Source: Bacteroidota bacterium (GTDB lineage Bacteria; Bacteroidota; Bacteroidia; Bacteroidales; Paludibacteraceae). From it: a stretch of DNA of 64,000 nt. Shown here one piece after another: positions 44,949-54,765 of the stretch. Position 1 is the stretch's first letter, and each line of letters starts with the position of its first letter. The stretch is from contig JAEWUM010000045.1 of assembly GCA_023459355.1 (NCBI GenBank), positions 18,465 through 82,464 of the forward strand, given 5' to 3'. The notes under the pieces were generated by a model. That model searched no databases. It was not told the DNA's origin and saw only the letters and a program-made list of their open reading frames with translations. A program made the position numbers and the translations under genes.

Positions 44949-45554
44949 ATGAAAAAAGTTCTGATAATAATAGCTTTTATTCTATTGCTAATGCCGGTTC
45001 ATGCGCAGACCGTCATCCGGATGCGCATGCCTCAACAATCAGAGCAGGCATTAGAAGTGGTGACATTATTTTCAGAAGGATTGCCTGTTGGCATTCCGGT
45101 TGTGTTGGGAGCTATTGGTTTTGATATCAGTGGTGGAACAGCTCCCTTTCTATTGGAATGGCTGAAAAATGATTCGGTAGTGGCGACCGGAGATGTTGCT
45201 GTGATTATGCCTGTTGTTGGAAGTAACTATACGCTGCGGGTCAGTGATCGGGCGGGTTGTTATGTTGAACAAAGCATTCAGGTCGATGCACAGATGAAAA
45301 TCAAAAAAAACTACCTGGAAGATCTCGTGAAAGTAATTCCGACGTTGATTTCAAACGAACTCCAAGTCCGGGTGAATAGCTACTTCCCACTTGAGGCACA
45401 AATACGCGTGTTCGACACAAACGGGAAGTTATATCTCAACCAGCCTTTGTCGGGTGATTTGACAACTGCAATTAACTGGGAGAAAGGAATGTATTATGTA
45501 GTCATCAGCGCGGGTGAACTGCATCAGGTAACAAAAGTTATAGTCGCAAATTAG
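44949..45554 (+). CDS. Small T9SS-sorted secreted protein
   Basis: 201 residues from the ATG at 44949, four bases after the preceding stop; longer in-frame starts overlap the upstream gene and would bury the signal peptide. Signal peptide 1-19 (ending PVHAQ), an Ig-like segment (about 35-110, DISGGTAPFLLEWLKNDSVV, GSNYTLRVSDRAGCYVEQ) resembling SprB-type repeats, and a T9SS sorting domain (about 120-201, RVFDTNGKLYLNQPLSG, WEKGMYYVVISAG). The function is unknown. It probably sits on the cell surface with its operon neighbours. Confidence 0.8.
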   Translation: MKKVLIIIAFILLLMPVHAQTVIRMRMPQQSEQALEVVTLFSEGLPVGIPVVLGAIGFDISGGTAPFLLEWLKNDSVVATGDVAVIMPVVGSNYTLRVSDRAGCYVEQSIQVDAQMKIKKNYLEDLVKVIPTLISNELQVRVNSYFPLEAQIRVFDTNGKLYLNQPLSGDLTTAINWEKGMYYVVISAGELHQVTKVIVAN

Positions 45555-45561
45555 CTTCATC

Positions 45562-48500
45562 ATGCAAAAGACAAAGCTACATATTCTTATGCTGTTGCTG
45601 ATTGTTTCGGTCGGGAGAGCTTTTGCCGTTGATATTCCGGAGCATGTCCGGCAGATGGCTGCGTCTTTCTTTACTACCGAAAAAACAATTTCATCACCAT
45701 CCGGTCATCACCAAAAAATTAGGGCTGAAACATTCCAAATTCAATCGGTTTATATTTCCCATGATACGGTATGTAATCCGGTGTATGTGTTACAGCAGCA
45801 GGGAAAAGGTTTTGTGGTTATTGCAACTAATGATAATGAAGGTCGTATTGTTGGGTATACACATAATCAAACATTGCTGACTGAAAATCTCCCTGTTAAT
45901 TTTAAAGCGTTGTTACAGATGTATGAAAAAGGAGCTCTGATGCAAGCTCAGCCTCTTCGTGATGTTTCTGAAGCCGAGCCGGTTATTGCTCCTATGCTGG
46001 ATGTGGCAGGGATTCATCTGGATCAGTTTTATCATGAGGAAGTTGGAGGTTGTCCAACCGGTTGTGTGGCGACTGCGCTTGCTCAGATCATGGCTTACCA
46101 CAAACATCCGCAACAGGGCGTTGGCTCTCATTGTTATACAAATTCCGGCTACGGTGAGCAATGTGCTGATTTTGGAAATACCATTTATAATTGGGATCAA
46201 CCGACATCCGATGATTATATGAAATTATCGAAACATGTGGGGATAGCGACTGAAATGAAATACTGTGGAGATCCTTATGGGAGTGTTCCCGGAGCCAATA
46301 ATTATATAGACAACTTTAGCCGTTTTTTTAATTATCATGTAAATTATATAAACTCCGAAACCAAAAACGAAACAGATTATGTATATATGGAGCTCAATCA
46401 GGGGCGACCAATATACATTGAGTTGCCGGGCGATCCGGGACATGCACTGGTGATTGATGGCTATGATTCCAATGGTTTTATGCATTTGAATTTTGGGTGG
46501 GGAGGTCATAACGATGGTTACTTCGAGATTAATACAAGTTCTACTGTAGAGGCAGGATATACCTTTGGTAATAATTTAATACATGTTGTTTTCATTTCTC
46601 CAAAACCTTTTGAAATTGATGAAGCAGATTTACAAAGGATGACACAAATCAACTCTCAATTGAATAAGTGGGATGTGAATACTTCAATCACAGACTGGAG
46701 AGGAGTTGAAGTTGTGGCTGGCAGGGTAGTGGAACTTGACTTAACAGGAGGAAATGGTGTACATCAACAGATACCCGAAGAAATAGGACAACTTGACCAA
46801 TTGTTATCATTGAAAATGACAGGAAGCATGCAGGGCACAGTTCCGGCTTCCATTTTTGAATTACGTAAACTCCGAACGCTTATAATCAACAGTTATACAG
46901 ATACCCTGAATACACCGTTCCCATCAACAATCGGATTGATGACTCATCTTGAAGAGTTGGATCTGACAAGATGTATGAGTGGTAGCCTGCCGGAAGAGCT
47001 GGGGAGTCTGAAGAAACTAAAAGTGTTGAAGTTGTGGTCAAATCAACTGACAGGAAGTATCCCGGCAGGTATTGCAACATTAGAGCAACTTCGCACCCTG
47101 AATCTACAGGGAAATCAGATTAGCGGGAATATACCGGAGCATATCTCCAATTTAAAAGAATTAACCGGTCTGAACCTTTCAGACAATAAGTTACAGGGTA
47201 TTATTCCGGAAGCAATAGGTAGTTTGAAAAAACTACACTACCTGGATCTTTCTTCTAATAAGCTCGAAGGTAATTTGCCTCAAACGTTTAGTAATCTGAC
47301 CAATTTAAGGGAATTAAAAGTTGCTTATAACTTGTTTTCGGGAGAGCTAAACCCGGTGTTTGATAGTCTGGTCAATCTTAAGATGTTGGAATTGAATAAC
47401 AATAAATTTAATTCGCTTCCGGATAATATTGGTCAATTAACGGGTCTTACTGATTTATTGCTTGATAGTAATGAGTTGGTGAAATTGCCTGAATCAATTG
47501 GACAATTATCAAGTTTGAAAAGACTGGGGCTGACTTACAATAAATTAAATGATTTACCTGCTTCTTTCTCCAGATTAGGAAATTTGATTGAGGTTAACCT
47601 GGCAGGGAATAAAATGACAACTATCCCTTTTGCTTTGTTAAATTTTACAAAGCTTAACCGGCTGGATTTAAGTCACAATCAACTGACAAGAATTCCCGAA
47701 GTGCTCAAGATGTTAACTCCGTCGGAATTGTACCTGAATAATAACCAGATGAGCGGTCCTATTCCATTAGAGTTGCTTTGTCGCAAATTTGGCGGTTTCA
47801 GTCTGAAAGGCAATCGCTTTATCTATCAGGATATTCCCCGTTCCGATAGTATCCTGAACCCGGTACATGAACAACAGCCGGTACCTCTATTGGCTGATTC
47901 ATTCGGACTCTTGCCGGGAGACACACTACGCTTATATGCGTCAAAGGTTATTTCACGAACCAGTCCGCACGATATTTACAGTTGGTATGCTTTTGACCCT
48001 GCCGATCCCGATTCAAAAGCTTTGTTCATCATGACCGATTCAGTACTGAAGTTGGAAGGAACACCTGAAATATTCAACAAGCGTTTTTATTGTGTAATTA
48101 CCAACGACAACCCTCCTGAATATAATTTTAACAATGGACTGATGTTAGCCAGCCTGAATTCGTTGATGACTGATACTTTCAGCCTGAAAAGCTGGACAGA
48201 ACAGGAATATCTGGATGATTTATTTCAAACGAAGGTCTTAAATTCTGAGTTAGTAAAAGGCAACGATATTACCAACCGTTTTGTAACGCTGATATCGCCC
48301 TGGGAAGTCAGAGGAATTCAACAATGGCAGGGATCCCTCGATCAGCAAAACTGGTTTGATATATCGCCGGAAATGAGTCAGGCTGAATTGAAAAATAACC
48401 TGGAATCGGTACAGGATAAAGAGTTAGTCCTCTTCCCTAAAACTACAGCCTATTACCGGAACGCTTTGCTGGAGTCGGGCTGTTATCCGCGTTACAGCGA

Positions 48501-50862
48501 CACCATCAAGGTAGTACCCTATGGAAAAGTCATCAACGACACCACGGTAAATCTTAGTGGAGGTTTTAAGACTGTTGATTTAGACAGCCTGGAAATTACC
48601 CTGCCGATGGGTTTACTGGAGGGTGAGGTCAGGATGACCGTCATTGAATCGGATCAATTCCCGGTAATGCCCGACTCAGTCATTCGCCATAGTCTCATTT
48701 ATGATGTACACCTCGATCAGGCTTCTAAATTTGATAAACCATTGATCATCCGGTTTAAGAACTTCGATAAAGCCGGTTTTGATCCGATGAAATTAGAGAA
48801 TTACCGTCCTGCCTATTTCGATGAAAAATTGCAGGAGTGGGTATTTTATGATAATGCCAGTATCGACAGTAAGGATACAACCCTGACCTTCATGACCGAT
48901 CACCTGACCAAGTTGGCGTGGTTCGAATTGGCTCATGCTGGTTACACGCACCGGTTTACTAATGAGCGGGTCAATGTATTCTATAATAATGACGCTGATT
49001 ACATGAATACAATAAACATATTGTATGATCCTAAAGCAGCGAAGAACCCCAATCCCTGGTACGACAGCAATATAGATCCGGAAAATGATGGCACCCCTTA
49101 TATGGTGCAGGATATTGCTTATTATGCAAAACAAGTTATTGATGCCTTTGTCGCGAAAGGACTTGAGCATCCTTCCCTGCGATTTAATGTGTATCTGAAA
49201 TCATTGGGTAGTGCAGCCGGCATGACCGATGCGGGAACCTTCCTGGCAGGAAGAGGACATATTTACATCGACCCTGCAGTGGCGACCAATATGAAAGAAG
49301 ACATCAAAGGGAAACGAGAGTATCTCAAGTCGGTCATTGCCCACGAGTACATGCATTTCACACAGGACTACTACATGACGGTGATGTTATCGAATTATTT
49401 CTGGATGGAAGCCACAGCACCGCTGGCAGACCGTATTGTATGGACGGAAAAAGAAGATTTGGAAACCCCGGAACCCGAACAGTTATTGTCAGAGGCACTG
49501 GAAACCAATCTCAATGAAAATTCAATTTTCGATATACTGTCGAAACCCTGGTACAACAGCATGAATATACCGGTCGTATCTAAGTTGGCCAGCTCAGGAC
49601 AGACAGCCGATATGAATCTGGCCAGTCTGTTCCTGCATTACTTGCGTTCTTACCGACCGGGTAAAAAGCTGGATCCTGTAGAGCTACTGAAACAGACGCC
49701 TTATTTCAGTTCCTGGTTGGGCTATCTGGATGATTTCATCAAAGCCAATCTGGCTGATGGAGATGCTGATGTGAATATCGGAACTGAATATGATCGTTAC
49801 GTAAGATTCCTGTATGAAGGCAGTATGTCCGGTTTCAATGTATTTAATAAGGAAGAAGATCCGGATGCCGATCCCCTGAAACACCTGAGAGCCAATTATA
49901 AATCATTTGTGAATAAATACATTCGTTTTAAAGACAATGAAAAACAAATCAATGAAAAAGTGAATTTCTCTTTTGGTAATCTATCTTCCAAAATGGTACA
50001 GATATATAACATGAATAGTTATCAGAGAATGTTGATTAAGTATTACAGAAAATCAAAACCTGAAAATATATCGGTTTATACCGGAATTTATAATAGCGAT
50101 AAAAAGCTGATGGAATGGACAGATGTCAGTAAAAAAGACACCATTACCGTCCTGGCTGGGTTGTATGACCCTTCCAAACCAAACCTGAATGATTACATGA
50201 CCTATATTCTGTTTGTCAATAAAAACACCGGGGATATTTTAAATACTTCCATCGCGGATGAAATAGAATGTTTCCCGTTGCCAGATTTGAAGTTCTTCGA
50301 CGGGTTGTTATTTGCGCGTAAAGGAACAGCTACTGGACTGCCAATACACACAATCGAAGAAACCACCGAGTTGCAGATTTTATTTGGTGGAGGTGAGGGG
50401 GCTACTTTTGGCCCGAGCGTGTACAGGGTATATGCGGAAGACTTTAACACAACGATGTCTTTCAGTCAGCAGATAACCGACTCCACTTTGATTGTCAATG
50501 CCAATTCTGAAAGTATCAATCAGCATATGGTGTATAATTTCATCAAAGGGACGTTAAACATTACCCATTCGATGCGTTTGAACAACGGTACCTATGAATT
50601 CGAAGAAGATTTTTCCGGAAGTTTTGCCAATGTCTTACTCAAATCAAATGGTCACAATAAATGGACGGTAAACCGGTATTCTTTCAGTACTAACAACAGT
50701 ACCGAAACCCGTGCCTGCATCAAAAATCTGCAATATAAATTCAAATCCATCAGACCATATATGGATGGTGATGGTGTTCCTCAAGAAGAAGTAGAATCCC
50801 GGACTTATGTGTCAACAGCTTATCCGTGGGAGGATATTGCAGTGTATTTGATGTTTTATTGA
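45562..50862 (+). CDS. Giant secreted protein: C10 cysteine peptidase, leucine-rich repeats and HExxH segment
   Basis: 1766 residues. A signal peptide (1-22) is followed by a Spi-like propeptide (about 23-140) and a streptopain-like C10 peptidase (about 140-350) with Cys168 in GCVATALAQIMAYH and His294 in GHALVIDGYDSNGFMHLNFG. Some 15 leucine-rich repeats follow (about 385-770, LRTLNLQGNQISGNIPEHIS, LHYLDLSSNKLEGNLP). A long C-terminal part contains ZU5-like beta stretches (about 1010-1130) and, at about 1261-1265, HEYMH with a Glu 18 residues on (FWMEATAP), as in gluzincin metallopeptidases. No T9SS domain is obvious at the end. It may attack host or prey proteins. It ends by overlapping the DUF4197 remnant on the other strand. 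Confidence 0.85.
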   Translation: MQKTKLHILMLLLIVSVGRAFAVDIPEHVRQMAASFFTTEKTISSPSGHHQKIRAETFQIQSVYISHDTVCNPVYVLQQQGKGFVVIATNDNEGRIVGYTHNQTLLTENLPVNFKALLQMYEKGALMQAQPLRDVSEAEPVIAPMLDVAGIHLDQFYHEEVGGCPTGCVATALAQIMAYHKHPQQGVGSHCYTNSGYGEQCADFGNTIYNWDQPTSDDYMKLSKHVGIATEMKYCGDPYGSVPGANNYIDNFSRFFNYHVNYINSETKNETDYVYMELNQGRPIYIELPGDPGHALVIDGYDSNGFMHLNFGWGGHNDGYFEINTSSTVEAGYTFGNNLIHVVFISPKPFEIDEADLQRMTQINSQLNKWDVNTSITDWRGVEVVAGRVVELDLTGGNGVHQQIPEEIGQLDQLLSLKMTGSMQGTVPASIFELRKLRTLIINSYTDTLNTPFPSTIGLMTHLEELDLTRCMSGSLPEELGSLKKLKVLKLWSNQLTGSIPAGIATLEQLRTLNLQGNQISGNIPEHISNLKELTGLNLSDNKLQGIIPEAIGSLKKLHYLDLSSNKLEGNLPQTFSNLTNLRELKVAYNLFSGELNPVFDSLVNLKMLELNNNKFNSLPDNIGQLTGLTDLLLDSNELVKLPESIGQLSSLKRLGLTYNKLNDLPASFSRLGNLIEVNLAGNKMTTIPFALLNFTKLNRLDLSHNQLTRIPEVLKMLTPSELYLNNNQMSGPIPLELLCRKFGGFSLKGNRFIYQDIPRSDSILNPVHEQQPVPLLADSFGLLPGDTLRLYASKVISRTSPHDIYSWYAFDPADPDSKALFIMTDSVLKLEGTPEIFNKRFYCVITNDNPPEYNFNNGLMLASLNSLMTDTFSLKSWTEQEYLDDLFQTKVLNSELVKGNDITNRFVTLISPWEVRGIQQWQGSLDQQNWFDISPEMSQAELKNNLESVQDKELVLFPKTTAYYRNALLESGCYPRYSDTIKVVPYGKVINDTTVNLSGGFKTVDLDSLEITLPMGLLEGEVRMTVIESDQFPVMPDSVIRHSLIYDVHLDQASKFDKPLIIRFKNFDKAGFDPMKLENYRPAYFDEKLQEWVFYDNASIDSKDTTLTFMTDHLTKLAWFELAHAGYTHRFTNERVNVFYNNDADYMNTINILYDPKAAKNPNPWYDSNIDPENDGTPYMVQDIAYYAKQVIDAFVAKGLEHPSLRFNVYLKSLGSAAGMTDAGTFLAGRGHIYIDPAVATNMKEDIKGKREYLKSVIAHEYMHFTQDYYMTVMLSNYFWMEATAPLADRIVWTEKEDLETPEPEQLLSEALETNLNENSIFDILSKPWYNSMNIPVVSKLASSGQTADMNLASLFLHYLRSYRPGKKLDPVELLKQTPYFSSWLGYLDDFIKANLADGDADVNIGTEYDRYVRFLYEGSMSGFNVFNKEEDPDADPLKHLRANYKSFVNKYIRFKDNEKQINEKVNFSFGNLSSKMVQIYNMNSYQRMLIKYYRKSKPENISVYTGIYNSDKKLMEWTDVSKKDTITVLAGLYDPSKPNLNDYMTYILFVNKNTGDILNTSIADEIECFPLPDLKFFDGLLFARKGTATGLPIHTIEETTELQILFGGGEGATFGPSVYRVYAEDFNTTMSFSQQITDSTLIVNANSESINQHMVYNFIKGTLNITHSMRLNNGTYEFEEDFSGSFANVLLKSNGHNKWTVNRYSFSTNNSTETRACIKNLQYKFKSIRPYMDGDGVPQEEVESRTYVSTAYPWEDIAVYLMFY

Positions 50863-51119
50863 TCCAGCTGTCCAAATACATGTTTCAATAAATAAGTAAC
50901 CCTGGCTGCCGGGTCGTTACGGATCTGTTGTTCTTCCAGTCCCACTTGCAGAAATAACCCTTCAAGTGCACGTTCGGTAGCATAAGCGCTTAAATCCGTG
51001 CTCACTGCTTTTAAGCCGGTTAACTGACCAACTGTCGATTTGGTCACGTTGTTCCAGGTAGAAGTCAGTTTGCTCCACGATTCCTGGGTGGAAATGCCCC
51101 CGATCGATTTTTTTTCATT
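50856..51119 (-). pseudogene. Truncated DUF4197 gene
   Basis: The minus-strand frame ending at the TAA at 50856-50858 reads ESWSKLTSTWNNVTKSTVGQ, LTGLKAVSTDLSAYATERAL, EGLFLQVGLEEQQIRNDPAA and RVTYLLKHVFGQ, matching the C-terminal end of DUF4197 proteins (normally about 230 residues with a lipoprotein or signal start). An ATG at 51119 followed by an A-run gives MKKNRSGAF in another frame and stops after 17 codons. The simplest reading is an internal deletion that joined the original start to the C-terminal part out of frame. A TATATTTG promoter box (51143-51150) survives. Its stop overlaps the end of the giant peptidase gene. Confidence 0.75.
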
Positions 51120-51142
51120 TTCGTGTTTTTTTTGTGTGGGTG

Positions 51143-51150
51143 CAAATATA
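51143..51150 (-). promoter_or_regulatory. TAnnTTTG box of the DUF4197 remnant
   Basis: CAAATATA on the + strand reads TATATTTG on the minus strand, 24 bases before the ATG at 51119. A -33 box is not obvious. Confidence 0.45.
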
Positions 51151-51204
51151 AAAAATTGTTTCGAATAGAATTAGTAGTTTATGCCTAAAGCGGTTGTTGT
51201 GCAA

Positions 51205-51242
51205 AACAAGTAAAGACGTTGCATGCAACGTCTTTACTTGTT
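51205..51242. repeat. 38-bp perfect palindrome
   Basis: The 19-base arms AACAAGTAAAGACGTTGCA and complement meet at GCATGC with no spacer. It lies 22 bases beyond the stop of the HEAT/DUF1080 gene and could end its transcript. It shares AGACG-N10-CGTCT with the 74-bp palindrome at 820-893. Confidence 0.9.
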
Positions 51243-51263
51243 ATTAATAATCTTGAGATATAA

Positions 51264-54200
51264 CTACAACCTCTTCACCCTGATATTCCTGAATTTCACC
51301 TTCGACCCGTGTCCCAGGAAAGCGATATGTCCTGATTTATTAAATAAACCCGGATGATCTTTTTTATCCAAGGTGCCGTTTTGGGTGGCTTCTTTCAAAT
51401 TTCCTTCGAGGATGACGGTACCGTTCAGGGTGATTTTGATATTGTCACCGTTGGCAATAACCTCCTGATAATTCCATTCGCCCACGGGTTTTAGGAAACC
51501 TCTTTTAGCTGTAATAATACCATAAACTGAACCATGGTATTGCCATTCTTTCAGTTTGCTGTAAATCGGTGCATCGTTATCGAGGATTTGCAGCTCCATA
51601 CCCACGTAAGCCGCATCGCCTTCCATCGGGGTACGAATGCCCAGTCCGTTGTTGGCGCCGGGAGTAAGCTGGAATTCAAATCTGAATACAAAATTGCCAT
51701 ATTCTTCTTTGGTGTATAGATTTCCACCGAAACTTTTGCTCGGATACAGGACGATATTACCATCTTCTGTTACATAATCAGTTGTATTGCCTGTCCACTT
51801 ATGCATGTTTGTGCCATCAAATAAGATCTCATAACCCTCTTTTTCTTCTTCTTTTGACAGTTTGAATGGCTCGGGACGTTCAATTTCACGGATGTAGATG
51901 TCGCGGTAAGCAACTTTGCTACCATGAGCCTGTAACTCAATCTGCTCAAACGGGAAGATAGGTTGATTTCTGTCCCAGTAGTTTTCGAGGATGATATTGT
52001 CGGTCACCAACTCACCATTGAGGTAAACCGTTACCCGTTCGCCTATCATTTTAATATAGAAAGTATTCCAGGTTCCTAATTTCAGATCTGCGACTTTCAG
52101 TGGTTTGCTTTGGTTGACTTTGTTGTTGTACAAACCGCCTGATCCTACCTGGGCGCCGACTTTTACGCGGGCGGTATCCCAAATCTGCACCTGAGGCGTA
52201 CCGCGCAGGTAAATGCCGGCATCCGGTTCGGGTCCGGGATAGAGTTTCCAGTCGACATACATTTCGAAATCGCCGTATTGTTTTTCAGAACAAAGATTGT
52301 TTCCCTTACCCGGGAATAACAATGTTCCGTTTTCAGGTATCCAGTTTTCAGCCGCTTCTTTATCTGCTTTTTCCTGTGCCAGTTTTAGCTCGCTCGGGGT
52401 CATTTTCGCCCGGGTAAGCGGGTTGCCCACCAATCCTTTCCAGCCATTCAGACTTTTTCCGTCGAACATGGCAACGAAACCACCATCCGTTGGATTTTCA
52501 TTCAGGTACTTTTGAATGGCATCGCGTTGGTAACCGGCATCAGGATTATCAACTTCTTTCATTACTTTTTGTAGAATTTTTGTTGTAGAGGCACCTGCCA
52601 TTTCAGGTCTGTCAAGCACAATACTAATGATGGCCTGACAGGCAGCTTCCTTCAATTCCGGTTTCTCAAGATAGGTGGCAACAACATGCAATCCCTGGAA
52701 TGTGCCGGCTTTTCCCAGCATACCAATAATGTTTTTCTGTTGTTGGATGTCTTTTGCAAAAGGCATTACGGTGCGCAGGAATACAGTTTGCACCTCTCCT
52801 GTTTTGCCGGAAGATGCAATTAATTTAAGGATGGCGTTAACAGCTTCTTTAGCATTGGCAGCAGGGGGATTAGCTTCCAAAATATCCAATAACAGATAGA
52901 TGGTTTCGAAATCAGACGAAGTGATAAGCGCTTTAAATGCAGCCTCTTTGTCGTCTCCTGTGCTTTGTTTGTAGGTTTCGGCAATCATGTCGAATGAAGC
53001 TTTGGATCCTGTTTTGATTAACAAAGGATAGTACAAACGTTTTAATGAAGATGTTTCCATTTGTTTGTTGATGATTTCCATTTGCTTCTCTGCAGGAAGT
53101 TCGGACAATACCTGATTGATTGCTTCCTGTATAGGTGTAAGGTAGGGTTGTTTTGGTTTCTCCATCAGGATGAAGAGTTGACCGAGATTCTTTTCAGTCA
53201 CCACGTTTTTCAGGATTTGTGCACTTTTTTGTTGAACGTTGAGACTACCTTTCTCCATTTCATTTATAACAGAAGCGGCATATTGTGTGGCTTTCCTGTT
53301 GCTCAATACATTTAGGGCGACCAGTTTTCCTCCCTCACTGGCCTGATCATATACCGACATCACTCCTGAGGTAACATCAGCTTTCGAAGACAGAAGTGTG
53401 CTTTCAACGAGTTTAAGGGTTTTGGGGGCATCTGTCTCCAATAGTTCCAATATGGCCTTCGTCGATTGAATGCCGCCGATACCGGATGCCGAACGAATAG
53501 CTGCAGTGCGGAGGTCTGTATTTTCGTTATTAAAATAAGATAATACGAGCGGGAGTTGTTTTTCCTGTTTTGTATTACCGAGCCAGTACAATATAACTTC
53601 CTGCGTAGCTATTTCTTTTTTGGAGATATTTTTAACAATACTGTTGGTAGTTTTCTCGTCAGGAGTGTTGTATAAACTTAAAGCATGACTGACATACGCT
53701 TTGTCTTTATCACTGATTGCTTTTTTTACCAGTTTAGCTTTATCAACGGTAGGTATTTGCATCAGTATATTTAAAGCTGCGACACGGGCTTCAAAATTAT
53801 TGCTTTTGGTTGCATTAGATAAGAGTTTTTGAGCTGCTTTTTGAGCTGAACTATTATCTTTTCTTTCGGCCACTCTTTCAATCAGGTTGATATAAGCATC
53901 CAATGCACCTGATTTTTCATACTGATATTTTTTAGCAGCAGCTTTTTCTTCTAACGCTTTCAGTGAAAAACCAGTTCCACTTTTGCTGATAGCGGTCAGG
54001 ATGATTTTATCACTTTCTTCGGATGTTGATTTTTTCAGTTTCTCCAGTAGAATGGGTTCTGCATCGGCATTGAAAGTTTGTCCCACTGCATTGACGATTG
54101 ACAGTTCAGTCTCAGCATTAGCTCTACGCAAGGCTTCTAATAAGGCCTTTTTAGCCTCAGGAGTGTCCATGGCAACTAATGCCTGAGCTGCCGGGTTTAC

Positions 54201-54641
54201 CAATTCAGCATCAGTAAGGTAACTGACTAATTTATCGATACTTTCTGCTTCTCCGACCAGTTCCAATTGACGGATGATAAAGGCTTTATGAACTTTATTT
54301 TGGGTCATATCCAACGCTTTCAAATATGCTTTAGCAGTCATTTCTCTTAATGCTGCGTCAGTTGCAGAGAAATGAGTCCAGCCGCTCAGTGCGAATTCTA
54401 CGGTTGCATTTTTTCCCACCTCAGGTGGGTTTAGCATACCGACTAATTGCAGCAGTCCCTCTTCGCCTGTTAATACCAGTTCAGAAATAACCTGATTGTA
54501 TTTTTTGCCGTTTGAAGCCGGTAACTGACTGAGTGCATCGGCTATTACGGTTGCAGTAGTCCTGTTCTTGGGTAGTTGTGCCATTGATGGCTGAAGCATC
54601 AGCAGGCTGAACAGGCTTAATAATAATATTATGCGTTTCAT
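51264..54641 (-). CDS. Secreted HEAT-repeat protein with two C-terminal DUF1080 domains
   Basis: 1125 residues from the ATG at 54641 (a TTG three codons upstream is unlikely). Signal peptide 1-21 (ending PSMAQ); a long helical HEAT-like region (about 25-690, with LVNPAAQALVAMDTPEAKKA and LRTAAIRSASGIGG); then two concanavalin-like DUF1080 domains (about 705-905, FVAMFDGKSLNGWKG, AGIYLRGTPQVQIWD; and about 920-1125, YEILFDGTNMHKWTG, NNGLGIRTPMEGDAAYVG, HGSKVKFRNIRVKRL). DUF1080 includes 3-keto-disaccharide hydrolases. The neighbouring Gfo/Idh oxidoreductase genes, transcribed first, could supply 3-keto-glycosides. The double DUF1080 plus HEAT layout is recurrent in Bacteroidota. Confidence 0.9.
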   Translation of the reverse strand: MKRIILLLSLFSLLMLQPSMAQLPKNRTTATVIADALSQLPASNGKKYNQVISELVLTGEEGLLQLVGMLNPPEVGKNATVEFALSGWTHFSATDAALREMTAKAYLKALDMTQNKVHKAFIIRQLELVGEAESIDKLVSYLTDAELVNPAAQALVAMDTPEAKKALLEALRRANAETELSIVNAVGQTFNADAEPILLEKLKKSTSEESDKIILTAISKSGTGFSLKALEEKAAAKKYQYEKSGALDAYINLIERVAERKDNSSAQKAAQKLLSNATKSNNFEARVAALNILMQIPTVDKAKLVKKAISDKDKAYVSHALSLYNTPDEKTTNSIVKNISKKEIATQEVILYWLGNTKQEKQLPLVLSYFNNENTDLRTAAIRSASGIGGIQSTKAILELLETDAPKTLKLVESTLLSSKADVTSGVMSVYDQASEGGKLVALNVLSNRKATQYAASVINEMEKGSLNVQQKSAQILKNVVTEKNLGQLFILMEKPKQPYLTPIQEAINQVLSELPAEKQMEIINKQMETSSLKRLYYPLLIKTGSKASFDMIAETYKQSTGDDKEAAFKALITSSDFETIYLLLDILEANPPAANAKEAVNAILKLIASSGKTGEVQTVFLRTVMPFAKDIQQQKNIIGMLGKAGTFQGLHVVATYLEKPELKEAACQAIISIVLDRPEMAGASTTKILQKVMKEVDNPDAGYQRDAIQKYLNENPTDGGFVAMFDGKSLNGWKGLVGNPLTRAKMTPSELKLAQEKADKEAAENWIPENGTLLFPGKGNNLCSEKQYGDFEMYVDWKLYPGPEPDAGIYLRGTPQVQIWDTARVKVGAQVGSGGLYNNKVNQSKPLKVADLKLGTWNTFYIKMIGERVTVYLNGELVTDNIILENYWDRNQPIFPFEQIELQAHGSKVAYRDIYIREIERPEPFKLSKEEEKEGYEILFDGTNMHKWTGNTTDYVTEDGNIVLYPSKSFGGNLYTKEEYGNFVFRFEFQLTPGANNGLGIRTPMEGDAAYVGMELQILDNDAPIYSKLKEWQYHGSVYGIITAKRGFLKPVGEWNYQEVIANGDNIKITLNGTVILEGNLKEATQNGTLDKKDHPGLFNKSGHIAFLGHGSKVKFRNIRVKRL

Positions 54642-54664
54642 TTTAATCAATTTATTTTTTTATA

Positions 54665-54761
54665 CCTCCACATGAATGTGGAGGCTATTGATGATTTGTT
54701 ATTTAATTTTTCTTGAACCACCACATAAATGTGGAGGCTATTGATGTGGTGGCTATTGATG
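54665..54761. repeat. Short hairpins with triple CTATTGATG repeat
   Basis: CCTCCACATGAATGTGGAGG (54665-54684) and CCACCACATAAATGTGGAGG (54718-54737) are hairpins, each followed by CTATTGATG; a third CTATTGATG follows TGGTGG at 54753-54761. They fill the gap between the Gfo/Idh stop and the DUF1080 start. They look like slippage or duplication of one hairpin unit, and may attenuate or process the shared transcript. Confidence 0.75.
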
Positions 54762-54765
54762 GGGT

